This document shows positions 47,235 through 56,271 of a DNA stretch of 60,613 bases, piece by piece. Position 1 is the first letter of the stretch. Each line of letters starts with the position of its first letter. The stretch covers positions 8,915 to 69,527 of the forward strand of contig JAPOVX010000317.1 in NCBI GenBank assembly GCA_026707935.1. Reading direction: 5' to 3'. The stretch is from Paracoccaceae bacterium (GTDB lineage Bacteria > Pseudomonadota > Alphaproteobacteria > Rhodobacterales > Rhodobacteraceae). Under the pieces are notes generated by a model that saw only the letters and a list, made by a program, of their open reading frames with translations, made no database searches and was not told where the DNA came from. Position numbers and translations under genes: made by a program.

Positions 47235-48038
47235 ATGAACGTCGGATTTGTCTTCAAGATCGCGTCAACGCTGGCCGCGATCCTGTTTGTCGGTCTTGGC
47301 GTTACCGGAATCCTCAGTCTTCACACGTTTGAACGCACCCTCGGAGAATTTCTCTCGACCCGTTTCGAGTTTGTCGTCAACGATATTCGCCAAGGCATCG
47401 AAACCCAACTCGACCTAGGTCTCGAGTTGTCGAACATCGAGAACATTCCGGAAGCGATGGGCGCCTACGTGAGGGGTGACCCCCAGATATTCACGATTGA
47501 AGTTTTCGACGAAACCGGAACGGTAATTCACAGCACTGATACGAGCTTCGAAGGTGATCTCGTAACCGAAGAATGGATCCAGGCGTGGCAGGAAACCGGC
47601 GACGACGGTGTTTGGACGTTGCTCCAGCGGGACGCCGGCGTTGTCGGTGTCGCGCTTCGCAACAGCTTCAACCAAAACGTCGGATCGGTCGCGCTTCGGT
47701 ATTCGCGTCAGTTCCTGGATGACAGCGTCTCAAGCCGGGCATCGAATCTGATGGCAGTCGGCGCCACCAATGTCATGATCATCATGGCTCTTGCCGTCTT
47801 CGGATGCCTCGTGATTCTCCGCAAGCCGCTTCAGGACCTCGGGGATCTCCGGGTTGCCATTGCCGCGATGACGGAACGGGTAGGCAAGGATGAGGATGCC
47901 GCAGGACAGGAAACGATGCAGGTCGGGTCGTCCGAGTTCAATTCCTTCGCCGACGAGGTCACCCGAGCACGAGATACACTCGTAAGCGCGAGGGATGAAA
48001 TTCGTCAAATTGACGAGGAACAGGCGGGCAGGTCGTGA
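47235..48038 (+). CDS. Two-TM extracytoplasmic sensor protein, first gene of the signalling operon
   Basis: A 267-residue membrane protein with the layout of a chemosensory input module and no output domain. TM1 is about 8-30, the periplasmic domain about 31-172, TM2 about 173-196, and a cytosolic HAMP-like helical tail ends at 267. The periplasmic part contains IFTIEVFDETGTVIHSTDTS, typical of a Cache/PAS-like ligand domain. It resembles the N-terminal sensor of the next protein. ATG 47235 has AAGG seven bases upstream. Its stop overlaps the next start as GTGA, so it is translated with it. The ligand is unknown. Confidence 0.8.
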   Translation: MNVGFVFKIASTLAAILFVGLGVTGILSLHTFERTLGEFLSTRFEFVVNDIRQGIETQLDLGLELSNIENIPEAMGAYVRGDPQIFTIEVFDETGTVIHSTDTSFEGDLVTEEWIQAWQETGDDGVWTLLQRDAGVVGVALRNSFNQNVGSVALRYSRQFLDDSVSSRASNLMAVGATNVMIIMALAVFGCLVILRKPLQDLGDLRVAIAAMTERVGKDEDAAGQETMQVGSSEFNSFADEVTRARDTLVSARDEIRQIDEEQAGRS

Positions 48039-50218
48039 CGATTTCAGTCGACAGGATCGAGCAGGAACCTGGCACCGAATCCGATTCTGGCGGACAAGCC
48101 GCATCCGATGGAATTATCGGGCGCCCCGGAGCCGTCCTCTACCGAATTGTTGCGCTTTCGGCCATTCTCCTGCTCGTCAGCCAGATCGCGTTTGCATGGT
48201 TTTCGCTGAAGGGATTCGAGCAGGTCCTGAAACCTCAACTTGAACGCAAGGGCGAAGTCGTCGGGCGGGCTGTCAGCGACCTGATCACGTTCGGGGTCAG
48301 CGGACTCGAAATTCCTCCTGATCGTCTGGTTGGCGTTGATGCGTATTTCAACAGCGTCATGAGCAAAAACGCGGAAATCGAGTTCATGGCGCTATTGGAC
48401 CGTGACGGAGACACATTGGTCCTGACGCACAACGACGAGGTCACCGATTCTGGCCGAGACCTGCGCTCGTCCCTGAGCGATCTGTCTCCGGGCGGTCAGA
48501 TGGGAGACCGGATTACCTCTGCGTTTCCGATAGAGGTTGATGGAGATGTCGTTACGACTCTTCTTGTCGGGATCAGTACCGAATATGTGAGCAGCCGACT
48601 TTCGGACATCTATTTTGATGTCGTGACCGTTATCATCGTGTCCTGGCTTGTGACACTCGAATTCATGAAGTTTTTCATGAGCACGAAGATCACTTCGCCA
48701 CTGAGCAGCATATCGATCGCCTTGGCCCGTGGACGAAAAGGGGTTTTCGCCGACCACCTTGTCATACGCGCGCGTGACGAGGTTGGCCGGGTCATGGCGA
48801 GTCTGAACGATCTCCTGCATGCGATGCAGCAGCGATATGAAGACTTCAGGTTTGAGCTTCGCGAAATCCGCAATGCGCAGTTGGACCGCAGCGTTGCCGA
48901 GAAAGTCCAGGGGATCAAGGTCAAGGTCGACGGGACGTACAGGTTTCTCGGCGGTCAGGAAATCCGGCACAAGAGCAGTACCCAAATTCGAGTCCCCATG
49001 TTCCTGCTCATGTTTTCCGAGGAACTGTCCAGGCCGTTTCTTCCATTGTTCGTCAGCCGGCTTGCGCCTCAGGACTCGTCGATTTCCACGGAATTCCTGG
49101 TTGGATTTCCCATTACGGTGTTCATGCTCGTCGCAGCCGTCTTTACGCCAATCGGAGGAATGCTTTCTGACCGATTTGGTGCCCGACGCGTTTTCCTCAT
49201 GGGTGCTGTCCCTGCCGTGGTTGGTTATTTCGGCTCATTCCTCACCGTGGGCTATCTGGATTTCATATTCTGGCGCGGCCTGTCGGGAATTGGTTATGGG
49301 CTGATCTTCATCGCGGCGCAGGCATGGGTAGCCGAGAATGCCAAAGGCCAGAACAAGGCAACCGAAATGTCCATATTTGTCGGTGCCGTCTTCGTCGGCA
49401 TGATTTGCGGCCCTCCGTTCGGAGGGATTATCGCGGGCCGGCTGGGTTACGAAACGACCTTTCTGTTTTCAGCCGGCCTGGCGCTCGTTTCGGGACTCAT
49501 CGTGTATTTTACCCTTGATGATGTCCGCAGGCATTCGAAGAAATCCGGCTTCATGCGCCCCGCAGAGTTTGCCGGATGGCGCATGCTCCTCCTTGACAAG
49601 CGGTTTCTTGCGGTTGCGTTCTTTGCCGCGGTTCCCGGCAAGTTCATTGCCACCGGGTTTTTCTTTTACCTGTTGCCACTCCACCTGAACGAAATCGGAA
49701 ACAGCCAGTCCGTAATCGGCTGGTTGATGATGCTTTACGGACTCTCGACATTTGGCAGCCTGCGCTTTGTTTCTTGGATCGCTGACAAGACCGGGAATTA
49801 CAGGATTCTGGTTGCATCCGGCGTGTTCCTGACAGGTTTTGGATGCGTCGTTGTCCACCCGGCAGTGGGAATCCCGAACGCGAACGTGGCGGCTGCATTT
49901 GCGATACTGTGCCTTGGTATCGGCCATGCATTGTCGTTGACGTCACAGTTGGCCATGGTCCAGGAATCCGCCATCCGGTTCCAGGGGGCGATCGGAGCAA
50001 CGTCCGCAATCAGCGCCTACCGCGTGATCGAGAGATTGGGCATGGTCCTCGGCCCCCTGGTTGCTGCGCCCCTGGCGATCATGTTTGATTTGGACGTGGC
50101 AATTGCCGGTATCGGGATGATCACGCTGGCATTCGTTCCCCTGTTCCTGATCACGACGTATCTTTCCGGCTCGCACGCGGGCAGTGGGGCGATGCACGCT
50201 CGAGGTGGCGTCAAGTGA
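48035..50218 (+). CDS. Sensor-HAMP-MFS transporter fusion protein
   Basis: A 727-residue protein with an unusual domain order. TM1 (about 34-57) and a periplasmic Cache-like domain (about 60-188, IEFMALLDRDGDTLVLTHND) are followed by TM2 (about 192-215), a HAMP-like segment (about 216-265, KITSPLSSISIALARGRKGV), a linker helix (266-315), and then a complete major facilitator (about 318-715). The facilitator has the motif GGMLSDRFGARRVF at about 374-387 and about twelve hydrophobic segments. Start GTG 48035 overlaps the previous stop. The fusion suggests a transporter gated by, or reporting to, the extracytoplasmic sensor. No substrate can be inferred. Confidence 0.82.
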   Translation: MTISVDRIEQEPGTESDSGGQAASDGIIGRPGAVLYRIVALSAILLLVSQIAFAWFSLKGFEQVLKPQLERKGEVVGRAVSDLITFGVSGLEIPPDRLVGVDAYFNSVMSKNAEIEFMALLDRDGDTLVLTHNDEVTDSGRDLRSSLSDLSPGGQMGDRITSAFPIEVDGDVVTTLLVGISTEYVSSRLSDIYFDVVTVIIVSWLVTLEFMKFFMSTKITSPLSSISIALARGRKGVFADHLVIRARDEVGRVMASLNDLLHAMQQRYEDFRFELREIRNAQLDRSVAEKVQGIKVKVDGTYRFLGGQEIRHKSSTQIRVPMFLLMFSEELSRPFLPLFVSRLAPQDSSISTEFLVGFPITVFMLVAAVFTPIGGMLSDRFGARRVFLMGAVPAVVGYFGSFLTVGYLDFIFWRGLSGIGYGLIFIAAQAWVAENAKGQNKATEMSIFVGAVFVGMICGPPFGGIIAGRLGYETTFLFSAGLALVSGLIVYFTLDDVRRHSKKSGFMRPAEFAGWRMLLLDKRFLAVAFFAAVPGKFIATGFFFYLLPLHLNEIGNSQSVIGWLMMLYGLSTFGSLRFVSWIADKTGNYRILVASGVFLTGFGCVVVHPAVGIPNANVAAAFAILCLGIGHALSLTSQLAMVQESAIRFQGAIGATSAISAYRVIERLGMVLGPLVAAPLAIMFDLDVAIAGIGMITLAFVPLFLITTYLSGSHAGSGAMHARGGVK

Positions 50219-51318
50219 AACAGGAACGCATACGTAAAATAACGGTACTTGTATCGCCTGCTGCCGGAATGGCCATGCGTGCGATTCGTCGTGTCACAGC
50301 AACCGGCGCCACCATGCTGGTTCTGCTTTCCTTTGGTTTGCAGGATGCCGGGGCACAGGGGCGGCAAGCAACCCCGGATGAACCTTACAGGATTATCGGA
50401 GTTGTGTGGCGAGGGGAAACCGAAGTCGAGGATGGCTTTCGCGCCCAACTGAGGCAACGTGGAATCCCGTTCGAGTTTGAAGTCAAGAATCTCGATCTCG
50501 ACCGAAACAACGCGCCACCGTTCATTGAAGAGATCAGGCAAAAACAGCCCGATCTCGTTTACACGTGGGGAACCGGCACGACAACGAGCATCGTGGGACG
50601 AGTCGAACAGGAAAACCCCGGTGACTACATCAGGGACATCCCCGGTGTCTTTGTGCTTGTCGCATATCCGATCGAGGCGAACATCGTCGAGAAATTCGAG
50701 CGTCCCGGCCGAATGGTGACCGGGGTGTCGTATCTGGCACCCGTCGACGTGCAACTGGGCGCAATCAAAGCGTATCACGATTTCAAGGCACTGGCGGTCA
50801 TTTACGACGAGTCTGCCGAGAACTCCCGGATCAACGTCGAGCATCTGAGGGAAGCGGTTCCTCAGGTGGGCATGAAGTTGCTGGAATATCGTGTCCCGGA
50901 CAACAATGAAGGAAGGCCAGACCCGGGAGCGCTGCCCGAATTGGTGCAGCGGGCACGGGATGACGGCGCTGACCTGCTGTACATGGGCCCGGATTCGTTC
51001 GTGACCCGACACAGTGATGTCTATACTTCGAGTGCGATTGAGGCGGGCCTTCCGACGTTTTCCTCAACGCAGGCACCGTTGCTGAATTCACGGGCAATGT
51101 TCGGCCTGGTGACGGATTACTTTACCGTGGGAAGACTCGCTGGCTTGCAGGCAGAACGGATCCTTGTCGACGGACTCGATCCTCAAACGCTGCCGGTCGG
51201 CCAACTCGCTCGAAACAAGCTGTGGATCAACATGGACGTTGTTCACGAAGTGGGCCTTTATCCGCCTCTTGCATTGATGGCGGTTGCCGATTTCAGGGAC
51301 TCTCCGAAGACGGACTGA
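50215..51318 (+). CDS. ABC-type substrate-binding protein (PF04392-like) without a transporter
   Basis: A 367-residue exported protein; the signal sequence ends about residue 48 (TMLVLLSFGLQDAGAQ). The mature part resembles the ABC_sub_bind family (PF04392) with two Rossmann-like lobes: RIIGVVWRGETEVEDGFRAQ, PDLVYTWGTGTTTSIVGRV, FKALAVIYDESAENSRINVE and LPTFSSTQAPLLNSRAMFG. No permease or ATPase gene is nearby, so it may work as a ligand receptor for the sensors encoded beside it. The start GTG 50215 overlaps the upstream stop by four bases, and the next gene starts seven bases after its stop. Confidence 0.83.
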   Translation: MKQERIRKITVLVSPAAGMAMRAIRRVTATGATMLVLLSFGLQDAGAQGRQATPDEPYRIIGVVWRGETEVEDGFRAQLRQRGIPFEFEVKNLDLDRNNAPPFIEEIRQKQPDLVYTWGTGTTTSIVGRVEQENPGDYIRDIPGVFVLVAYPIEANIVEKFERPGRMVTGVSYLAPVDVQLGAIKAYHDFKALAVIYDESAENSRINVEHLREAVPQVGMKLLEYRVPDNNEGRPDPGALPELVQRARDDGADLLYMGPDSFVTRHSDVYTSSAIEAGLPTFSSTQAPLLNSRAMFGLVTDYFTVGRLAGLQAERILVDGLDPQTLPVGQLARNKLWINMDVVHEVGLYPPLALMAVADFRDSPKTD

Positions 51319-51325
51319 TCGATCG

Positions 51326-54016
51326 ATGCTTCTTCGCACCCGAATCAGCCTGATCGTCACCCTGGCTTTCGTTGCGATCTGTGCGGGGTTCGTGGTTGCG
51401 GCCATTCAGCGGGAAGAAATCATCACGGAACGATTTGCCGGCGAGATTGTCAGTGACCGTTCAACGGTCTGGGACCGGGTCATCGACAAGATCGTTCAAC
51501 GTATGGAAATTAATGCCGATGTTATATCCGAGAATGCCGCCCTGATTTCATCCGTTCGTCAGTCTGATGGCGAAGCCGTACGGCAGTACGCGGGCGGCGT
51601 GCACGAACAGGTATCGCGTGCGGGAATTGCAGACAGGCTCGATCTTGTCTCGAGCGATGGAAGGCTGATCTATTCGTCGTCACCCGAGCTCTTTCCCACC
51701 GCGTCGGTAACGGAAGAGAATGTCGCCAGATCGCTCGCTAACGGCGAGGTCATCAGCGGCATCAGCAATGACCAGCATCGCAATATCGTCGTTGCCGTCG
51801 GCATCCCGATTTATGACGGAACGGGAGTCGCGGGTCTCGGTATCCTTGCGACCGACATACACGAAGTGATTTCGGAAATGGAAACCGTGACCCGGTCCAC
51901 TGTCCTGCTCGTCAACAGGCGCGGACGCCTGCTCGCGGGTGAGGCCATTGACCTGTGGCGTTCCGTTCAGTCTCACGTCGACCTCTTGCAGCTGAACAGC
52001 CTGCAGACGCTCACTGTCGACGACAGGGTTTTTTCGGCGATCGTGGTCCCGGAAGAGTCTGAACTTGGCAGCCTGCGTGCCAACCTCATCAGCATAAGGG
52101 ACGTCAGTGACGTTGCGGTACAACAGCGCCGGTTGCGAGACTTGATGATTTGGGGCACGGCGGTCGCGCTTGTCGTGGTTCTGATTCTCCTGAACTTTTA
52201 CATGTCGTGGGTGTTTGCACCTCTCGCTGCCGGCATCGACATGCTGAATGCCCTTTCGCGCGGGAACCTCGGTATCCGTCTGGAGACCGGAAGCGACCGC
52301 GACGAAGTCGGCCGGATTGCGAATGCCCTGAACATTTTCAGGTCCAAGATGGTTGCGATGGATCGTCTCCGTCAATCCCGCGAACGCCAGCGGGCCCGCC
52401 AGGAGCGCTTCATCAGAAGAGAAATGACGGGCCTTGCCGATACCCTGGATGACCAGGAACGCAACGCGGTACTCGAGGAACTCCACAAACTCGAAGCAAT
52501 GGTGCAAGTCCGGGCAGAGACGATCGGGAATTCCTTTTCTCAGGCGGCGCAGAGCCTGGACAGGTTCGAAGAGGAGGGTGAACGGGAACCGGAAGAGGAG
52601 GGGAACGAGAGTCTGATCAGGGAGGCAGAGCTTGACGGACTGGCCATGATGGCCATCGCATTCCAGAAAATGTCTGATCGCGTTCAGGATCAGAATCAAC
52701 GGCTTCGCGACGCCCTTGCCACCAAGAATCAGCTGATTGCAATCCAGAAAGAGCTGGATATTGCGGCCAAGGTCCAGTTGTCGCTGATGCCGGATCCGTT
52801 GCCGGCGAGTTCGGTTTTCAACATCAGCGGAACGATGAAGCCAGCGAAGGAGGTTGGGGGGGATTTCTTCGATTATTTCCGGATAGACGAAAACAAGGTC
52901 GGCATCGTGATCGCGGACGTCTCGGGCAAGGGCGTGCCTGCGGCCCTGTTCATGGTAATGGCGCGCACCGTCTTGCGGGCGACCATTCGAAGGAATCAGG
53001 ACTCGCCCGGCGAAGTATTGAGACGCGTGAATGATTTCCTGGAGCGCAATAATGCAGAGCAGATGTTCGTCACCGTCTTTTTCGGCGTGCTATACGAGTC
53101 GACAGGGCGGTTCATTTTTGCGAACGGCGGTCACAATCCGCCCATCCTGGTCCGGGGCGGGAGGGCTGTCCCTCTTGAACTGACCGGTGGCGTCATTCTC
53201 GGAATGATCGACTCGCTTGATTATGACGAATCCCATATCGACCTGCATCCGGATGATCACTTGGTATTTGTAACTGACGGTCTCTCCGAGGCGTTCAACA
53301 AGGAATCGGAAGCCTACGGAGACGAACGACTCATAGCCGCTGCCGCGGAAGCAACAGCCCATCCTACGCAAGGGCCGGATGAAAACATCGCGGAGATCGT
53401 TCGAAGCGTAGAGAACTTCGTCGGTGATGCGCCGCAATTTGACGATATCACTTGTGTCGTACTGCACTACAAGAAAAGAGGTGCGGAAGAGGCTGGTGGC
53501 AGAATTGTGAATCTGCCGGATGAATTGTCCGACCGACTGGAACCTGCCTCTGTCCTGACGGAATCGGGTTCCGTTCTGTCGTTCACGATCAAAACCAAGC
53601 TTGAAGAACTCGCAAGACTTGCGGACATCATCGATGCGCGTGCCGAAGAGCGCAACTGGCCAGTTGGCTGGGCAATGACCCTGAATGTCTGCCTGGACGA
53701 GTTGATCACGAACGTGATCAGCTATGGTTATCGGGACCTGCCTGACGACCAGGATGCAGAATCCGACGGAATCCGCATCGTCGTGACTGAAGCGGACGAC
53801 GACCTCATTATCGAAATGGAAGATCATGGGTCTTCGTACAATCCGTTTGTCGAAGCCCCTGAGCCCGACGTTGACGCGGGCGTTAAGGATCGGAAGATCG
53901 GGGGACTCGGTGTCTATCTCGTCAAACAACTGACCGACGAAGCGAGTTGGGAGAGGCGTGGCAACGTCAACCACATAAGGTTGGTCAAGCACGGGCTGAC
54001 CAGAACCGAGGAATGA
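51326..54016 (+). CDS. Membrane sensor-HAMP-SpoIIE phosphatase-HATPase kinase protein
   Basis: An 896-residue protein with TM1 (about 7-27), a periplasmic sensor (about 28-272), TM2 (about 275-295), HAMP (about 296-348), coiled coil (350-480), a PP2C/SpoIIE phosphatase (487-715) and a C-terminal HATPase (750-892). Metal-binding acids are visible as GGDFFDYF (Asp513), ADVSGKG (Asp531), VTDGLSEAF (Asp651) and FDDIT (Asp707). The HATPase has the N-box DELITNVISYGY and the G2-like GGLGVYLVKQL. It thus carries both the phosphatase and an RsbW-like kinase of a partner switch, acting on the nearby STAS protein. ATG 51326 follows the previous stop by seven bases; 51284 is an alternative. Confidence 0.93.
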   Translation: MLLRTRISLIVTLAFVAICAGFVVAAIQREEIITERFAGEIVSDRSTVWDRVIDKIVQRMEINADVISENAALISSVRQSDGEAVRQYAGGVHEQVSRAGIADRLDLVSSDGRLIYSSSPELFPTASVTEENVARSLANGEVISGISNDQHRNIVVAVGIPIYDGTGVAGLGILATDIHEVISEMETVTRSTVLLVNRRGRLLAGEAIDLWRSVQSHVDLLQLNSLQTLTVDDRVFSAIVVPEESELGSLRANLISIRDVSDVAVQQRRLRDLMIWGTAVALVVVLILLNFYMSWVFAPLAAGIDMLNALSRGNLGIRLETGSDRDEVGRIANALNIFRSKMVAMDRLRQSRERQRARQERFIRREMTGLADTLDDQERNAVLEELHKLEAMVQVRAETIGNSFSQAAQSLDRFEEEGEREPEEEGNESLIREAELDGLAMMAIAFQKMSDRVQDQNQRLRDALATKNQLIAIQKELDIAAKVQLSLMPDPLPASSVFNISGTMKPAKEVGGDFFDYFRIDENKVGIVIADVSGKGVPAALFMVMARTVLRATIRRNQDSPGEVLRRVNDFLERNNAEQMFVTVFFGVLYESTGRFIFANGGHNPPILVRGGRAVPLELTGGVILGMIDSLDYDESHIDLHPDDHLVFVTDGLSEAFNKESEAYGDERLIAAAAEATAHPTQGPDENIAEIVRSVENFVGDAPQFDDITCVVLHYKKRGAEEAGGRIVNLPDELSDRLEPASVLTESGSVLSFTIKTKLEELARLADIIDARAEERNWPVGWAMTLNVCLDELITNVISYGYRDLPDDQDAESDGIRIVVTEADDDLIIEMEDHGSSYNPFVEAPEPDVDAGVKDRKIGGLGVYLVKQLTDEASWERRGNVNHIRLVKHGLTRTEE

Positions 54017-54992
54017 GATAGGCTTACGCACGAATACCCCCGGAGGCTACCGCTGCTCAAGCGAGCAGGGAACAGCTTCCCCCCTTCAAGCCGAAAAAAC
54101 CGTCCGGAACTGGTTCGAGAACATGCGTCCGCTCCAAGTGGATGTTCTTGACTGGCGCCATTATGAAGAGATCATCCACGCGATTCTCGGTGTCGATGGC
54201 TGTGGAAAGGCGCGGGATTCTGGCGATTCGCCGCGCTTTTTCCAGGATCGTTTCCTTTCCCTATTGTACGGTTCCTATCGGCGCCGTCCCCCGGTCTCAC
54301 ATCGCTTGTCCTGAGAGCACGGTCGTGGCACCGATCCGGCCGTTCGTGCCCGCGGCACGTTTGGGTGACCTGCGCCGTGAGGGCGGCGACGCCCTGAACG
54401 GTCGGGTCCCGAGCGCTTGTGCAGATCCGGGCATGGCGGCCGGCGCCTGAAGTCCCGTCGATCGCCACGCCTTGGCCATGGCAAGGATCAGCTGATAGGC
54501 CTTCACCGGGAGCCAGGGCGATGAGGCGCCGGCGCAACGGGCAGGTTTTCGCATCAAGCCTCGCAAAGGACGTCGAACCCGGATAAATCCAAACGCGATA
54601 GCCCTGCGGGGTGTTCAACATGGCTTGCGGCAACTTTCGCTCGGCGGTATCGTCGATTGCCCCCCAACTTTAGCGATCAGAGATTTGCCCTAAGAAGGAA
54701 CGAACAGTCAGCATCACGGTCGCCAATGTCCAGCCATTACGATGTTGACGAGTTCATCTAGGCTAGAACCGTAGGTTACCAGCACCTCGATCGGGTCTGT
54801 TCCGGATACGTGCAAAATAGTGCGTCAAGCACTGAAAACGCGCTTTCCGTACTCCCGCAAGTTCCCGTTCGGATCAACATACGGGTAGAGGATTGCAAGC
54901 CGGATGAATGTGCATTCTCGCAGCGCTCAGCATCATATGCGCGGACAATCCGCCCGTGAATGCGACGAGAGGCGAAGACAATGCTTGGAGTG
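54017..54992. other. Decayed stretch downstream of the signalling operon
   Basis: Nearly 1 kb without a convincing gene. A 6-bp hairpin CTGCTC-AAGC-GAGCAG at 54053-54068 may help end the operon transcript. Between about 54140 and 54640 both strands contain short open frames that shift frame repeatedly (for example PWLPVKAYQLILAMAKAWRS on the minus strand, in 54297-54566), which suggests remnants of a degraded gene, perhaps of a mobile element. I cannot name the ancestor. Confidence 0.45.
54053..54068 (+). terminator. Possible terminator hairpin after the SpoIIE gene
   Basis: CTGCTC and GAGCAG pair perfectly around AAGC, 37 bases after the stop codon. A short C-run rather than a T-run follows, so it would need Rho or another factor. 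Confidence 0.3.
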
Positions 54993-55172
54993 TCATTTCG
55001 GCCGCTTCCGGAATCGGCCCCTCGCAGGCCTGCGCGCGGTTGAGAAGTCACCGTTGAACGCGGTCTCTTCTATCTCCGCCGACAACGGACCGGACTCAGG
55101 CAGCATCGCCGCGAAGCCGTGCTCGCCCCAGAACCAGTAGCCGTTCATCTCCAGCGAGACGTCCAGGCTCAT
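54993..55172 (-). CDS. Possible protein fragment downstream of the Ldh gene
   Basis: A 59-residue frame begins MSLDVSLEMNGYWFWGEHGF and continues through an acidic region to a basic end (ARRPARGRFRKRP). It looks protein-like but has no family I recognise and no clear ribosome site. It follows the dehydrogenase gene by 46 bases on the same strand and adjoins the decayed stretch, so it may be the surviving part of a larger gene. Confidence 0.3.
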   Translation of the reverse strand: MSLDVSLEMNGYWFWGEHGFAAMLPESGPLSAEIEETAFNGDFSTARRPARGRFRKRPK

Positions 55173-55218
55173 CTCCGGCTGCGTCTCCGCGACCTCGCAG
55201 GTCCCCCGGGTCGTGCAG

Positions 55219-56271
55219 TCACCCGCTGAGCGGCCGGACGCCAATCTTCTTGGCAATCCCGCTCAACTCTACGCGAAGCGCATCCGGGATCGGGACACCA
55301 TTTTCCTCACGATCCCGCAGGCGCGCGGCACGTCCGTCCCCAGGCACCTGGACCTGGTCGAAGCCCGGCAGCGGCGCCGAGCGACGCATCTCCCAGGCGA
55401 CCCTGTCGACGTCGGCACAAATCGACCCGGCGTCTCCGAGCGCCGCCAGGTCGAGCGCGCAGATGAACTGCCCGACACCGGGTGCACGGTGGAGATCGAC
55501 TTCGATGTCAACCGCGTCCTCGCCCATCGTCGCTCCATTGAGTGTTCCAGCCAGCAGCCCGAGGACGAATCCGAGCGCATAGCCCTTGTAACCGCCGATC
55601 GGCAACAACAGCCCTTCCGAAACCCGCGTCGGATCAGTGAGTGGGCTGCCGTCTCGTTCGATCATCCAACCCCTGGGCAACTGCTCGCCGAGCCGCGCCT
55701 TCGATCTGGCATTCCTGATCGACGTCACGGTAGTGGCAAAGTCCATCACTACCGGCGGGCCCTCGGCTGTGGGGACGGCTATGGCGAAGGGGTTGGTGCC
55801 CAACAGCTTGTCCACTCCACCCCAGGGCGGCACGTACTTGCCGATGCCGACCGCTCCGTAAATTCCGGCCATGCCGTGCTCAAGCGGCATGGTGGCATAG
55901 ACGGAGGCGGCTCCCTCATGATCGCTGTTACGCGTGCCGGACCAGCCAATGCCGGTCTCCGACGCCTTCTGGATCGCCGTGCGGGCCGCATATTGGGCCA
56001 CAAGGTGGCCCATCCCGTGGTCGCCATCGATTAGCGCCACCGAGGCCGTTTCCCGCACGATGCGTATCTTCGGCCTCTTGTTGATGCCACCGGCCCGGAG
56101 CCGCGGGAGATAACGCGTCAAGCCGAAGATTCCATGCAAGTCGATTCCCGCCATATCGGCGGCAACCATCAGATGCGCGACATCCGCCGCGTCGGCCTCT
56201 GGCAGGCCCTCCACGCGCATCACCTCGGCGACAAAACGTTCGAGCTCGTGCTTTGGGAAACGCCTGGTCAC
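55219..56271 (-). CDS. Ldh-family (malate/L-lactate dehydrogenase-like) oxidoreductase
   Basis: A 350-residue NAD(P)-dependent oxidoreductase of the COG2055 family, which includes ureidoglycolate, sulfolactate, malate and delta-piperideine-2-carboxylate enzymes. The family motifs are present: an N-terminal helical domain with MAGIDLHGIFGLTRYLPRL, GSNHFG-like NSDHEGAASVYA with the catalytic His, GTNPFAIAVPTAEGP, MDFATTVTS and GGYKGYALGFVLGLLAG. The substrate cannot be assigned. Start GTG 56271 overlaps the upstream frame by four bases. Its base composition is a little richer in G+C than that of its neighbours, consistent with transfer. Confidence 0.88.
   Translation of the reverse strand: MTRRFPKHELERFVAEVMRVEGLPEADAADVAHLMVAADMAGIDLHGIFGLTRYLPRLRAGGINKRPKIRIVRETASVALIDGDHGMGHLVAQYAARTAIQKASETGIGWSGTRNSDHEGAASVYATMPLEHGMAGIYGAVGIGKYVPPWGGVDKLLGTNPFAIAVPTAEGPPVVMDFATTVTSIRNARSKARLGEQLPRGWMIERDGSPLTDPTRVSEGLLLPIGGYKGYALGFVLGLLAGTLNGATMGEDAVDIEVDLHRAPGVGQFICALDLAALGDAGSICADVDRVAWEMRRSAPLPGFDQVQVPGDGRAARLRDREENGVPIPDALRVELSGIAKKIGVRPLSG

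Noticed and set aside
55213..56034. A 273-codon plus-strand frame
   Set aside because: It is the antisense shadow of the Ldh-family gene, which has its catalytic motifs on the minus strand.
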